Shown: positions 9,579-20,870, counted from the first letter of the stretch. The stretch: 54,133 bases of DNA from Vallicoccus soli (GCF_003594885.1 NZ_QZEZ01000013.1:1-54133); one strand, 5' to 3'. Notes: a model not told the origin generated them from the letters alone. Numbers and translations are program-made.

Positions 9579-10184
9579 ATGCCGACCGTGCTCGTCTGCG
9601 ACGACTCCAACCTCGCCCGCGAGGCGCTGCGCCACGCCGTGGCCGCCGTGCCCGGCGTCGACCGCGTGGTGGAGGCGTCGAGCGGAGAAGAGGCCCTCAG
9701 CCGCTGGGCGGCCGAGCGCCCGGACGTGACCCTCATGGACGTCCGGATGCCCGGGCTCGGGGGCGTGGAGGCGACCCGCCGGCTGCTCGCGCTGCACCCG
9801 GACGCCCGCGTCGTCATGCTGACCATGGGCGAGGACGTCGACGGCGTCGCCCGCGCCGTCAAGGCCGGCGCGTCCGGCTACCTCGTCAAGGACTCGTCCA
9901 GCGAGGAGCTCGCCGCGGCGCTGTCGTACGTGCTCACCGCGGGGGACGCGCGCCGCGCCGCCGCCCGCGGCGGTGCCGCCGGCGGGGCCCCCGCGCTGTC
10001 CGAGCGCGAGCAGCAGGTGCTCGAGGGGATGGCCAAGGGCCAGAGCAACGCGGAGATCGGCCGCGAGCTCTACCTCTCCGAGGACACCGTCAAGACCCAC
10101 GCCCGCCGCCTGTTCCGCAAGGTCGGTGCCAGCGACCGCGCCCACGCCGTGGCCATCGGCTTCCGGTGGGGGCTGGTGCGGTGA
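9579..10184 (+). CDS. bldM: BldM-type orphan response regulator (NarL/LuxR family)
   Basis: This 201-residue protein has a receiver domain (D8, D9, phospho-acceptor D54, T82, K104) and a C-terminal LuxR-type helix-turn-helix (SEREQQVLEGMAKGQSNAEI, LSEDTVKTHARRLF). The ending ASDRAHAVAIGFRWGLVR matches Streptomyces BldM as I remember it, and D54 is at the same position. BldM works without a partner kinase, alone or as a heterodimer with WhiI, to switch on development genes. No kinase lies next to it here. The ATG at 9579 begins the receiver domain. The surrounding whiD and sigD genes support orthology. Confidence 0.9.
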   Translation: MPTVLVCDDSNLAREALRHAVAAVPGVDRVVEASSGEEALSRWAAERPDVTLMDVRMPGLGGVEATRRLLALHPDARVVMLTMGEDVDGVARAVKAGASGYLVKDSSSEELAAALSYVLTAGDARRAAARGGAAGGAPALSEREQQVLEGMAKGQSNAEIGRELYLSEDTVKTHARRLFRKVGASDRAHAVAIGFRWGLVR

Positions 10185-10236
10185 CCCCGGCGGCCGGTGG
10201 CGGTCGGCCCGCGCCCCCTCGGGACGCGGGCCGTCC

Positions 10237-10977
10237 GTGACCGACCAGCTGGCCTCACGGGCCGTAACGGAGGACCTCTCCAGCGCGATGGAGGGGGCGA
10301 CGGCCGTCGGCTTGCAGGAGCTCGCCACCCGGGCGACCGGGGGGGACGCCCGGGCGATGGAGCTCCTGCTCGTCGACGTCCGCCGCATGGTCCTTCGCTA
10401 CTGCCGGGCCCGCCTCGCGCGGGTGCCCGGCGCCGATCACGCCGCCGACGACGCGGCCCAGGAGGTCTGTCTCGCCGTGGTCAACGCCCTTCCTCGCTAC
10501 CGCGACGAGGGTCGGCCGTTCGAGTCCTTCGTGTACGGCATCGCCGCGCACAAGGTCGCCGACGTGCACCGCGCCGCCGCCCGCGCGCCCCTCGCGACCG
10601 CGGAGCCGCCGGACGCCCCCGACGAGGCCGCCGGGCCGGAGGAGGTCGCGCTGCGCCGCAGCGAGGCCGACCGGGCCCGCGCCCTGCTCGAGCACCTCCC
10701 CGACGCCCAGCGCGAGCTCCTCCTGCTGCGCGTCGTCGTCGGGCTCAGCGCCGAGGAGACCGGGCGCGCCCTGGGCATGACCCCCGGCGCGGTGCGCGTC
10801 GCGCAGCACCGCGCCCTGGCCAAGCTGCGCACCGTCGCCCAGCGCGAGGACGCCGCCGCGCTCGAGGCCGAGGAGCGCGCCGGAGCGCCCGTCGCCGCCG
10901 CGGCGCCCGCCCTGCCCGTGCCCGCCGCGACCACCACCGCGCCGCTGCGCCGCCGCCGGGGGAGGGGGTCGCGGTGA
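10237..10977 (+). CDS. sigD: SigD-type ECF RNA polymerase sigma factor
   Basis: This 246-residue protein has sigma region 2 (RYCRARLARVPGADHAADDAAQEVC, with the -10 binding helix FESFVYGIAAHKVADVHRAA) (core: AADDAAQEVCLAVV and SFVYGIAAHKVADVHRAA). Region 4 follows (LPDAQRELLLLRVVVGLSAEETGRALGMTPGAVRVAQHRALAKLR) (core: LSAEETGRALGMTPGAVRVA). A 45-residue Ala/Pro-rich tail ending in basic residues is unusual. The GTG at 10237 was used; ATG at 10288 would start closer to the conserved region and is a real alternative. It overlaps the anti-sigma gene by 4 bp. In mycobacteria SigD governs starvation-linked and envelope genes under RsdA control. Confidence 0.88.
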   Translation: MTDQLASRAVTEDLSSAMEGATAVGLQELATRATGGDARAMELLLVDVRRMVLRYCRARLARVPGADHAADDAAQEVCLAVVNALPRYRDEGRPFESFVYGIAAHKVADVHRAAARAPLATAEPPDAPDEAAGPEEVALRRSEADRARALLEHLPDAQRELLLLRVVVGLSAEETGRALGMTPGAVRVAQHRALAKLRTVAQREDAAALEAEERAGAPVAAAAPALPVPAATTTAPLRRRRGRGSR

Positions 10978-12915
10978 GCGCGCCCGAGGGCCCCGCCGAC
11001 CTGCGCGCGGTCGCCGCGGACGACGCGCTCGTCGAGCTGCTCCGCGCCGGCCTGGCCGGGCCCGCCGTGGCCGGGCCCGCCGTGGCCGTGCCCGCGCAGG
11101 GCGGCGCCGCCGCGCCCGGGCCGTCCGACGGCGGCCCCCGCCCACCCCGCCCCGGCCGGCGCCGACGACGCGGTGCGCGTCGAGGACGCCGCGGTCGAGG
11201 ACGTCGCGGTCGAGGACGTCGCGACCGCCGGCGTGCGCGCACCCGGGCCCGACCCCGACCAGGACCTGGCCGCGGCGCTCGCCGCCGACCCGGCGATGGC
11301 GCTGCTCGCGGCCCTCGCCCGTGATGTGGACGAGGCGCCCGACGCCCTCGTGCTCCCCGGGGCCGCGTCGCTCGTCGCCCCGCTGCGCGCCGTCCCCGCC
11401 CAACCCGGGCCGCCGGACGGCTCGGCGCCGCTCGGCGCCGGCGCCTCCGGCGCCGGCACCGGGTCCCCGGCCGCGCCGGGCGGCGCATCCCCGGCCGCGC
11501 CGGTGGACGCGACGTCGGCCCCGCCGGGGACCGCACCCGTGCGGCGCCCCCTGCGCCGCGGCGCCGCCGCCCGCGGCCCCGCCCGGCGCACCCGCCGCGG
11601 CGTCGCGGGCGGTGCCCTCGTCGCCGGCCTGCTGTCCGTCTCCGGCGTGGCCGCGGCCGTCGGCGGCGACCCGCTCGCGCCGTACACGCGGGCGCTCGCC
11701 GGCACGGTCGACTACGTGCGCTCGGTGACGCTCGAGCGCGGGGCCCCTCCCGCCGAGCAGGCCGCCCCCGTGGCGCCCGCGGACGCCGCCGCCCTCGCCG
11801 GCGGAGCCGCCGCGGCGGCGGCCCTCCCGCTGGACCCGCCCGCGCGCGCGGACGTGCTCGCCACCCTGTCCACCGCCCCGGTGCCCGAGGACGCGCGCCC
11901 CCGGGTCGAGCGGGCGCTGCGCGAGATCGAGGAGCTGCTGCGCCGCGGGCAGCTGCGGGAGGCGGCCGAGCGCGCCCGCGAGCTCGGCGTCGACCTCGCC
12001 GGCGTGCTGGAGCGCCTGCCGGGCCCCGAGCGCCTGCGGCTCGAGGAGTGGCTCGGGGGCGTGCAGTCCGTCGTCGTCCGCGGGCAGGGACCCGTGCCGG
12101 GCCTGGCCGGCGCCCCGGCCGTCACCGGGCCGGCCGCACCCGCGGCCCCGCCGGACGAGGTCCCGGTCGGTACGGGCCAGGGCGGCGCCCCGTCGTCCGG
12201 CGCGCCCGACGGGGCGGTGGCGCCCGCCCCCACGCCGACCGGTGGCGGGCAGCCCACGGCGCCGACGCAGCCGTCCACCGACCCCTCGGCGCAGCCCGGC
12301 CCGGTCGCCGGTGCGCCGGGCGGGGCGACGCCCCCGCCGACCGGCGGCGAGCCCGCGGGCGGCGGCAGCACGGGCGGCGGCAGCACGGGCGGCGGCAGCA
12401 CGGGCGGCGGCAGCACGGGCGGCGGCAGCACGGGCGGCGGCACCGGGACCGACCCCGGCACGGGCGGTCAGCCCGGGACCGGCGGCCAGCCCGGCGAGGG
12501 CAGCGGCACGGGCGGGCAGCCCGGCGCGGGCAGCGGCACGGGGGGTCAGCCCGGCACTGGTGGGCAGCCGGGCACCGACCAGGGGACGGGCGGCCAGTCC
12601 GGTGGCGGCACCGGCGGGACGGGCGGCTCGGGCGGCGGCTCGGGCGGCGGGACCCAGGGCGAGGGGACCCAGGGCGCGGGGGAGCAGGGCGGCGGCGCCG
12701 CGCCGGCCCCGCCGCGCGACGGCGCGTCGGTGCAGCCCCCGGTGCAGCCCCCGGTGCAGCCGCTGGCGCAGTCCCCGGTGCAGCCCGCGGCGCCCGCCGA
12801 GGCGGCGCCCGCCGACGCTCCCGCAGCGCAGGCCCTGGACGGCACCGGCGCCGGCGTACCCGGCCCCGGGGGTGCTGCCGACGCTGCCGACGCTGCCGAC
12901 GCGCCCGGGGCGTGA
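10974..12915 (+). CDS. rsdA: RsdA-like anti-sigma-D factor, with an apparent one-base frame break
   Basis: A GTG at 10974 overlaps the sigD stop and begins a SigD-binding head, PADLRAVAADDALVELLRAG. This frame stops making sense after about residue 55. Removing one C from the C5 run at 11135-11139 joins it to the frame that runs to 12915, giving 646 residues. The joined protein has an acidic cytoplasmic part, a basic stop-transfer-like stretch, one membrane helix (GGALVAGLLSVSGVAAAVGG), an extracytoplasmic helical region (about 11870-12080), and a Gly/Pro/Gln/Ser-rich repeat tail. Head, membrane helix and outer helices align by eye with M. tuberculosis RsdA (Rv3413c). It should hold SigD until regulated proteolysis. 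The break could be a sequencing error or a real lesion. Confidence 0.72.
12361..12435 (+). repeat. Five 15-bp tandem repeats in the rsdA tail
   Basis: GGCGGCAGCACGGGC is repeated five times without change and encodes GGSTG units. It is followed by looser repeats encoding GTGGQPG up to about 12600. Perfect DNA identity suggests recent expansion or slippage. The encoded tail would be a flexible spacer outside the membrane. Confidence 0.95.
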
Positions 12916-14613
<1,698 letters not shown>

Positions 14614-14617
14614 CCGG

Positions 14618-15739
14618 GTGACCGAGGTCGAGATCGGGCGCGGCAAGCGCGGCCGGCGGGCGTACTCCTTCGACGACATCGCGATCGTGCCGAGCCGGCG
14701 CACCCGCGACCCCGAGGAGGTGTCGGTCGCCTGGCAGATCGACGCGTACCGCTTCGAGCTGCCCATCCTCGCCGCGCCGATGGACTCCGTGGTGTCCCCG
14801 CGCACCGCGATCGCCATCGGGCGCCTCGGCGGCGTCGGCGTCCTCGACCTCGAGGGCGTGTGGACGCGGTACGAGGACCCGGAGTCCGTCCTCGCCGAGA
14901 TCGCCGCGCTCGACGACGTCGAGGCCAACCGGCGGATGCAGGACATCTACGCCGCGCCGATCCGCCCCGAGCTCGTCGTCGAGCGCATCCAGGAGGTGCG
15001 CCGGGCGGGCGTCACCGTCGCCGCGGCGCTCTCGCCGCAGCGCACCGCGCAGCTGCACAAGACCGTCGTGGACGCCGGGGTCGACCTGTTCGTGATCCGC
15101 GGGACGACGGTCTCCGCGGAGCACGTCAGCTCGGGTGCGGAGCCGCTCAACCTCAAGCAGTTCATCTACGAGCTCGACGTCCCGGTCGTCGTCGGCGGCT
15201 GCGCCACCTACACGGCGGCGCTGCACCTCATGCGCACCGGCGCGGCCGGCGTGCTCGTCGGCTTCGGGGGCGGCGCGGCGCACACGACGCGGACCGTCCT
15301 CGGCGTCGCCGTGCCCATGGCCTCCGCGGTGGCCGACGTCGCCGCCGCCCGGCGCGACTACATGGACGAGTCGGGCGGGCGCTACGTGCACGTCATCGCC
15401 GACGGCGGTGTCGGGCGCTCCGGCGACCTCGCCAGGGCGGTCGCCTGCGGCGCCGACGCGGTGATGATGGGCTCGCCGCTGGCGCGCGCCACCGAGGCGC
15501 CGGGCCGCGGCTGGCACTGGGGCTCCGAGGCTCACCACCCCGAGGTGCCGCGCGGCCTGCGCGTGCACGTCGGCACGGCCGGCTCGCTGGAGGAGATCCT
15601 CCTCGGCCCGTCCCGGGCGGCCGACGGCTCGATGAACCTCGTGGGCGCCCTGCGGCGGGCGATGGCCACCACCGGCTACTCCGACCTCAAGGAGCTGCAG
15701 CGCGTCGAGGTCGTCGTCGCGCCGTACCAGCCGAGCTGA
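14618..15739 (+). CDS. guaB3: GuaB3 family IMP dehydrogenase-related protein
   Basis: This 373-residue barrel resembles IMP dehydrogenase but has no CBS insert. It keeps YSFDDIAIVPSRRT at the start, APMDSVVSP, and the phosphate-binding HVIADGGVGRSGDLARAVA. The loop that carries the catalytic Cys in GuaB reads GGGAAHTTR here, with His222 in the Cys position. Actinobacterial GuaB3 proteins share this replacement as I recall, so an ordinary IMP dehydrogenase reaction is doubtful. It starts 4 bases after guaB and is surely co-transcribed. Its reaction in actinobacteria is not settled. Confidence 0.93.
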   Translation: MTEVEIGRGKRGRRAYSFDDIAIVPSRRTRDPEEVSVAWQIDAYRFELPILAAPMDSVVSPRTAIAIGRLGGVGVLDLEGVWTRYEDPESVLAEIAALDDVEANRRMQDIYAAPIRPELVVERIQEVRRAGVTVAAALSPQRTAQLHKTVVDAGVDLFVIRGTTVSAEHVSSGAEPLNLKQFIYELDVPVVVGGCATYTAALHLMRTGAAGVLVGFGGGAAHTTRTVLGVAVPMASAVADVAAARRDYMDESGGRYVHVIADGGVGRSGDLARAVACGADAVMMGSPLARATEAPGRGWHWGSEAHHPEVPRGLRVHVGTAGSLEEILLGPSRAADGSMNLVGALRRAMATTGYSDLKELQRVEVVVAPYQPS

Positions 15740-15829
15740 GCGCCACCGGCGCGTGGCCGCGGCGGGTGCTGGCCCGGGGTGCGGCGCCGCCCCCTCGCCC
15801 CGCGGTGGCCCTGCGCGGGTGGCGGCCCG

Positions 15830-17353
15830 TCAGCGGCCGCGCTGGGCCTGCTCGGGCGTGATCCAGCCGAAGGTGCGCTCGACGGCGCGCTGCCAGTTGT
15901 CGTACTCCTCGGCGCGCAGCGCGGGGTCCATGCGCGGCGTCCACTGGGCGGCGCGGTGCCAGTTGCGGCGCAGGCCCTCCAGGTCCGGCCAGTAGCCGAC
16001 GGCGAGCCCGGCGGCGTACGCGGCGCCGAGCGAGACCGTCTCGCTGACCATGGGCCGGACCACGGGGACGTCGAGGACGTCGGCGAGGAACTGCATGAGC
16101 AGGTTGTCGGCCGTCATGCCCCCGTCGACGCGCAGCGTGCTCAGCTCGATGCCGGAGTCCGCGTCCATCGCGTCGACGACCTCGCGGGTCTGCCAGCCGG
16201 TCGCCTCGAGCACGGCGCGAGCGAGGTGGCCCTTGGTGATGTACGACGTGAGCCCGACGATGATGCCCCGCGCCTCGCTGCGCCAGTGCGGGGCGAAGAG
16301 GCCGGAGAAGGCCGGGACGATGTAGCAGCCGCCGTTGTCGTCCACGGTCCGCGCGAGCGTCTCGATCTCCGCCGCGCTCGAGATGAGCCCGAGGCTGTCG
16401 CGGAACCACTGCACGAGCGAGCCGGTGATGGCGATCGAGCCCTCGAGGGCGTACACCGCGTCCTCGTCGCCGATCTTGTAGCCCACCGTCGTGAGCAGGC
16501 CGTGCGTGGAGCGGACGACCTCCCGGCCGGTGTTGAGCAGCAGGAAGGAGCCGGTGCCGTACGTGCACTTGGCCTCACCGGCCGTGAAGCAGGTCTGCCC
16601 GAAGAGCGCGGCCTGCTGGTCGCCGAGGGCGGCGGCGATGCGGGTGCCGGGGACGACGCCGGTGGCCGTGCCGTAGACCTCGGCGGAGGAGCGGATCTCC
16701 GGCAGGCAGGCGCGGGGGACGCCGAAGACCGCGAGCAGCTCGTCGTCCCACTGCAGGGTCGCGAGGTCCATGAGCATGGTGCGGCTGGCGTTGGTGACGT
16801 CGGTGACGTGGACGCCGCCGCCGGGGCCGCCGGTGAGGTTCCAGACGAGCCAGCTGTCCATCGTGCCGACGAGCACGTCGCCGCGCTCGGCGCGCTCGCG
16901 CAGCCCGGGCGTGTGGTCGAGCAGCCAGCGGATCCGCGGCCCGGCGAAGTACGTGGCGAGCGGCAGGCCGCACCGCTCGCGGAACCGGTCGGGGCCGCCG
17001 TCCGCGGCGAGCTCCTCGACGATGCCGGCGGTGCGCACGTCCTGCCAGACGAGCGCGCGCCCGACCGGCTTGCCCGTGCGGCGGTCCCACGCCACCGTCG
17101 TCTCCCGCTGGTTGGCGATGCCGAGGGCGGTGACCTGCGCGGGCGACGCCCCCGCCTGCGCGACCGCCTCGCCGACGACCCGCTGGGCGTTGCGCCAGAT
17201 CTCGGCGGCGTCGTGCTCCACCCAGCCGGGCTGCGGGTAGTGCTGCGCGTGCTCGCGCTGGGCGACCGACACCAGGCGGCCCTGGTGGTCGAAGAGGATG
17301 CAGCGCGTCGACGTCGTCCCCTGGTCCAGGGCCGCCACGTAGGTCGGGCTCAC
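15830..17353 (-). CDS. glpK: Glycerol kinase, copy 1
   Basis: This 507-residue FGGY kinase makes sn-glycerol 3-phosphate from glycerol and ATP. It has the ATP-binding start [15 protein letters not shown], substrate motif [43 protein letters not shown], the signature [16 protein letters not shown], and [13 protein letters not shown]. The start is a GTG at 17353 that overlaps the gylR stop by 4 bp, so the two genes form one leftward operon. A second glycerol kinase lies in the divergent glpF operon. Confidence 0.95.
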   Translation of the reverse strand: MSPTYVAALDQGTTSTRCILFDHQGRLVSVAQREHAQHYPQPGWVEHDAAEIWRNAQRVVGEAVAQAGASPAQVTALGIANQRETTVAWDRRTGKPVGRALVWQDVRTAGIVEELAADGGPDRFRERCGLPLATYFAGPRIRWLLDHTPGLRERAERGDVLVGTMDSWLVWNLTGGPGGGVHVTDVTNASRTMLMDLATLQWDDELLAVFGVPRACLPEIRSSAEVYGTATGVVPGTRIAAALGDQQAALFGQTCFTAGEAKCTYGTGSFLLLNTGREVVRSTHGLLTTVGYKIGDEDAVYALEGSIAITGSLVQWFRDSLGLISSAAEIETLARTVDDNGGCYIVPAFSGLFAPHWRSEARGIIVGLTSYITKGHLARAVLEATGWQTREVVDAMDADSGIELSTLRVDGGMTADNLLMQFLADVLDVPVVRPMVSETVSLGAAYAAGLAVGYWPDLEGLRRNWHRAAQWTPRMDPALRAEEYDNWQRAVERTFGWITPEQAQRGR

Positions 17354-18111
17354 CACCGGCGGGCACCCAGCTCGCGCGACACGGCCCGCGCGGCGTCGCG
17401 CACCTGGGTGACGAGGGCCGTACGGGGCCGCCGTCGCCCGTCGCACACCCGCTCGACCGGTCCGGTCAGGCCGATCGAGCCGACGACGAGGCCGCCCGCG
17501 TCGCGGATCGGCGCCGCGATGCCGGCCTGGCCCGTGGTCATCTCCTCCACCTCGCCGGCCCAGCCGACCTCGCGCACCTCGGCCAGGGCGCGGTCGAGGT
17601 CGCGCCGGGTGGCGGCGGTCCAGCGCGTGTAGGGCACGGGCCCACCCTCGCGCACCGCCGCGGCCGCCGCAGCGTCGAACGCCAGGATCGCCTTGCCGAG
17701 CGCGCAGGCGTGCAGCGGCAGCAGGCTCCCGACCTCCACCGTCTGCAGGGAGTCGTCGGGCCGGAACACGTGGTGCACGACGAGGACCTCGCCGTCGAGG
17801 TGGGAGCCGATGCGCACGGCCTCGCCGCTGCGCGCGGCGAGCGAGTCCGCCCAGTTGATCGCCCGCGAGCGCAGCTCGTTGACGTCGAGGTAGCTCGTGC
17901 CGAGGTGCAGCAGGGTCGCGCCCAGGTGGTACTTGCCGGAGTCCTTGTCCTGCTCCACGAACCCCACGTGCTGCAGCGTGCGCAGGATGCCGTGGACCGT
18001 GCCCTTGGCCAGGCCCAGGGCGTTCGACACGTCGACCAGGCCGAGGCGCCCGCCGGCCAGCAGCCGCAGGATCGCGGCCGCCCGCTCGATCGACTGCACG
18101 TTGCCCGGCAC
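17350..18111 (-). CDS. gylR: IclR-family glycerol operon regulator (GylR-like)
   Basis: This 253-residue repressor has an N-terminal IclR helix-turn-helix ([37 protein letters not shown]) and an effector domain with [23 protein letters not shown] and the C-terminal [20 protein letters not shown]. The opening and the [10 protein letters not shown] stretch closely match Streptomyces GylR from memory, which represses glpF-glpK-glpD and is relieved by glycerol or its phosphate. The GTG at 18111 was chosen by alignment with GylR; GTG at 18099 is possible. It faces glpF across 172 bp. Confidence 0.9.
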   Translation of the reverse strand: MPGNVQSIERAAAILRLLAGGRLGLVDVSNALGLAKGTVHGILRTLQHVGFVEQDKDSGKYHLGATLLHLGTSYLDVNELRSRAINWADSLAARSGEAVRIGSHLDGEVLVVHHVFRPDDSLQTVEVGSLLPLHACALGKAILAFDAAAAAAVREGGPVPYTRWTAATRRDLDRALAEVREVGWAGEVEEMTTGQAGIAAPIRDAGGLVVGSIGLTGPVERVCDGRRRPRTALVTQVRDAARAVSRELGARRW

Positions 18112-18150
18112 GGTTCGTGACGGTACGCCCGCGCCGCGCCGTCGCCCAGC

Positions 18151-18213
18151 AGGAACGTTCGACGATGTCGACCGGAGTTCGTTGCGTGACGTGCGCGACA
18201 TCCCTACGTTCCT
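18151..18213 (+). promoter_or_regulatory. Candidate GylR operator region and glpF promoter
   Basis: Inverted octamers AGGAACGT (18151-18158) and ACGTTCCT (18206-18213) flank the region, and the left one overlaps a GAACGTTC palindrome. A promoter TTGCGT (18182-18187), 17 bases, TACGTT (18205-18210) overlaps the right octamer. GTTCG recurs at 18114, 18157 and 18177. A repressor bound to this pair would cover the glpF promoter and could also control divergent gylR. The assignment to GylR is inferred from position. Confidence 0.4.
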
Positions 18214-18283
18214 GCATCGAGGGACGGCGGTGCTGCCGCCCGTCCCCGTCCGCCCACTGTCGTGCGACTCCGGGAGACCGCGC

Positions 18284-19018
18284 ATGGAAACGTCCTTGGG
18301 AACCGTGTTCCTCTCCGAGGTGGTCGGCACCGCCTTCCTCCTCCTCCTGGGCTGCGGCGTCGTCGCGAACGTCGCCCTCACCAAGAGCAAGGGGGCCGGC
18401 GGCGGCTTCCTCCTCGTGAACTTCGGCTGGGGCCTCGCGGTCTTCGCCGGCGTGTTCGTCGCGTTCCGCTCCGGGGCGCACCTCAACCCCGCGGTCACGC
18501 TCGGCCTGCTCTCCAGCGGCGCCGACGAGTACGCGCCGGGCGTGGAGGTCACGTTCGCCTCGACCCTGGTCTACCTCGCCGCCGAGTTCGTCGGCGCCTT
18601 CCTCGGCGCGGTCGTCGCGTGGCTGGCCTACCGCGACCACTTCGACCAGGAGCCCGACCCCGAGGCGAAGCTCGGCGTCTTCTCCACCGGCCCGGCGATC
18701 CGCGACTACCCCTGGAACGTCGTCACCGAGGTCATCGGCACGTTCGTCCTGGTCTTCGTCGTCCTGCTCTTCGGCAGCACCCCGACCGGGCTCGGGCCGC
18801 TGGCCGTGGCGCTGCTCGTCGTCGGCATCGGCGCCTCGCTCGGCGGGCCCACCGGCTACGCCATCAACCCGGCCCGCGACCTGGGCCCCCGCGTCGCGCA
18901 CGCGGTCCTGCCGATCCGCGGCAAGGGCGGCAGCGACTGGGGCTACGCGTGGGTGCCGGTCGTCGGCCCGGTGATCGGCGGCGTCCTCGCCGGCCTCGCC
19001 GCCAACGCGTACTTCTGA
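18284..19018 (+). CDS. glpF: Glycerol facilitator (aquaglyceroporin)
   Basis: This 244-residue channel admits glycerol by diffusion. It has six predicted membrane helices and two half-helices with the NPA boxes: [11 protein letters not shown] (N68) and [12 protein letters not shown] (N195). The Asp after the second NPAR box is the marker of glycerol-conducting members over pure water channels. The ATG is at 18284 after CGGGAGACCGCGC. It is the first gene of the rightward operon and faces gylR. Confidence 0.95.
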   Translation: METSLGTVFLSEVVGTAFLLLLGCGVVANVALTKSKGAGGGFLLVNFGWGLAVFAGVFVAFRSGAHLNPAVTLGLLSSGADEYAPGVEVTFASTLVYLAAEFVGAFLGAVVAWLAYRDHFDQEPDPEAKLGVFSTGPAIRDYPWNVVTEVIGTFVLVFVVLLFGSTPTGLGPLAVALLVVGIGASLGGPTGYAINPARDLGPRVAHAVLPIRGKGGSDWGYAWVPVVGPVIGGVLAGLAANAYF

Positions 19019-19028
19019 CGGGGGCGCT

Positions 19029-19325
19029 GTGAGCACCGCATCCGGGGGCCCCGGGCGCCGGGGCGAGGGCGACTACGCCGACAAGGACGTGCCCGGCGGC
19101 GACGTCGAGCCGGGCGAGGGCCAGTACACCGACCAGGAGACGCCGCGGGAGGCCCGCGGCGAGGAGCCGGACCTGCGCGGGCCGGACGACGACGGCGCGT
19201 ACACCGACCGCGACGTCGCCGGCGAGCACCGCGCGGCGCCGCGCGAGGGGTCGTACGTGCAGAAGGACACCCCGAGCACACCCAGCACACCCACCGATGA
19301 CGCAGGGGAGAACGAGCATGGCTGA
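19029..19325 (+). CDS. Small acidic protein with four Tyr/Asp repeats, function unknown
   Basis: This 98-residue protein lies between glpF (10 bp gap) and glpK2 (8 bp overlap), so it is almost surely translated with the glycerol genes. It has no signal peptide or membrane helix. Four units follow the pattern acidic-Gly-x-Tyr-x-Asp/Gln-basic/Gln-acidic-Val/Thr: [36 protein letters not shown] and [12 protein letters not shown]. The remainder is Gly, Pro, Glu and Asp rich, so it is probably disordered. It could be a regulator or tether for the glycerol enzymes, but nothing in the sequence shows this. The GTG start is at 19029. Confidence 0.75.
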   Translation: MSTASGGPGRRGEGDYADKDVPGGDVEPGEGQYTDQETPREARGEEPDLRGPDDDGAYTDRDVAGEHRAAPREGSYVQKDTPSTPSTPTDDAGENEHG

Positions 19326-20835
19326 GTACGTCGGAGCGGTCGACCAGGGCACCACCAGCACCCGGTTCATGGTGTTCGACCACGGCGGCAACGAGGTGGG
19401 CCGCCACCAGCTCGAGCACCAGCAGATCCTCCCGCAGGCCGGCTGGGTCGAGCACAACCCGGTCGAGATCATGGAGCGGACCAACTCGGTCATCCGCACC
19501 ACGATGGGCAAGCTCGGCCTGCAGGCCTCGGACCTGGTGGCGCTGGGCATCACGAACCAGCGCGAGACCGCGGTGGTGTGGGACAAGCGCACCGGCCGGC
19601 CGTACTACAACGCGATCGTCTGGCAGGACACCCGCACCGACCGGATCGCCTCCGCCCTCGAGCGCGAGGGCAAGGGCGACCTCATCCGGCACCGGGCGGG
19701 CCTGCCCCCGGCCACGTACTTCTCCGGCGGCAAGATCCAGTGGATCCTCGAGAACGTCGACGGGGTGCGCGAGGCGGCCGAGCGCGGCGACGCGGTCTTC
19801 GGCAACACCGACTCCTGGCTCATCTGGAACCTCACCGGCGGCCCCGACGGCGGCGTGCACGTCACCGACGTGACCAACGCGAGCCGCACGATGCTCATGG
19901 ACCTCGAGACCCTGCAGTGGGACGACGAGCTCCTCGCGCTGTTCGGCATCCCGCGCCAGATGCTCCCGGAGATCCGCTCCTCGTCCGAGCCGCAGGGGTA
20001 CGGGCGCACCACCGCCCAGGGCCCGTTCCAGGGCGAGGTGCTCATCACCGGCGACCTCGGCGACCAGCAGGCGGCGACCGTGGGCCAGGTCTGCTTCGCC
20101 CCCGGCGAGGCCAAGAACACCTACGGCACCGGCAACTTCATGCTCATCAACACCGGCACCGAGCTCGTCCGCTCGAAGGCCGGGCTGCTCACCACGCCGG
20201 CGTACAAGTTCGGCGACCAGCCGGTCGTGTACGCGCTCGAGGGCTCGATCGCGGTCACCGGCTCGGCGGTGCAGTGGCTGCGCGACCAGCTCGGCATCAT
20301 CAGCGGCGCCGCGCAGAGCGAGGCGCTCGCCCGGCAGGTCGAGGACACCGGCGGCGTCTACTTCGTCCCCGCGTTCTCCGGGCTCTTCGCGCCGTACTGG
20401 CGCTCCGACGCCCGCGGGGCGATCGTCGGCCTCTCGCGCTTCAACACCAACGCGCACGTGGCCCGGGCGACCCTCGAGGCGATCTGCTACCAGAGCAAGG
20501 ACGTCGCCGACGCCATGGAGAAGGACTCCGGGGTGCACCTGGAGGTCCTCAAGGTCGACGGCGGCGTCACCGCCAACGACCTCTGCATGCAGATCCAGGC
20601 CGACGTGCTCGGCGTGCCGGTGAGCAAGCCGGTGGTGGCGGAGACGACAGCGCTCGGCGCGGCGTACGCGGCGGGGCTCGCCGTAGGCTTCTGGAAGGAC
20701 ACCGACGAGCTCCGCGCGAACTGGAACGAGGACAAGCGCTGGGAGCCGCACTGGTCCGACGACCAGCGCGCCAAGGGCTACGCCGGGTGGCAGAAGGCCG
20801 TGCAGCGCACCCTCGACTGGGTCGACGTCGACTGA
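19318..20835 (+). CDS. glpK: Glycerol kinase, copy 2
   Basis: This 505-residue FGGY kinase has [74 protein letters not shown] and [13 protein letters not shown]. The ATG at 19318 has an AGGGGAG site 6 bases upstream and overlaps the end of the repeat-protein gene. It differs clearly from copy 1 (for example Ala-Thr-Val for Ala-Leu-Phe after DQQA and a longer [14 protein letters not shown] loop), so this is not a recent tandem copy. Being in the glpF-glpD operon, it is likely the main catabolic enzyme. Confidence 0.95.
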   Translation: MAEYVGAVDQGTTSTRFMVFDHGGNEVGRHQLEHQQILPQAGWVEHNPVEIMERTNSVIRTTMGKLGLQASDLVALGITNQRETAVVWDKRTGRPYYNAIVWQDTRTDRIASALEREGKGDLIRHRAGLPPATYFSGGKIQWILENVDGVREAAERGDAVFGNTDSWLIWNLTGGPDGGVHVTDVTNASRTMLMDLETLQWDDELLALFGIPRQMLPEIRSSSEPQGYGRTTAQGPFQGEVLITGDLGDQQAATVGQVCFAPGEAKNTYGTGNFMLINTGTELVRSKAGLLTTPAYKFGDQPVVYALEGSIAVTGSAVQWLRDQLGIISGAAQSEALARQVEDTGGVYFVPAFSGLFAPYWRSDARGAIVGLSRFNTNAHVARATLEAICYQSKDVADAMEKDSGVHLEVLKVDGGVTANDLCMQIQADVLGVPVSKPVVAETTALGAAYAAGLAVGFWKDTDELRANWNEDKRWEPHWSDDQRAKGYAGWQKAVQRTLDWVDVD

Positions 20836-20870
20836 CGCCCCAGCGGGTAGCAGAGCACGACGGGTCGTCC

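Noticed and set aside
12361-12600. Possible CRISPR-like or mobile repeat array
   Set aside because: Units are 15 bp, contiguous and without spacers. They are in frame with rsdA and encode GGSTG, so they are coding tandem repeats.
15830-20835. Two glycerol kinases as a recent tandem duplication
   Set aside because: The proteins differ at many positions and lie on opposite strands in different operons, so they are not a recent copy or an assembly artefact.
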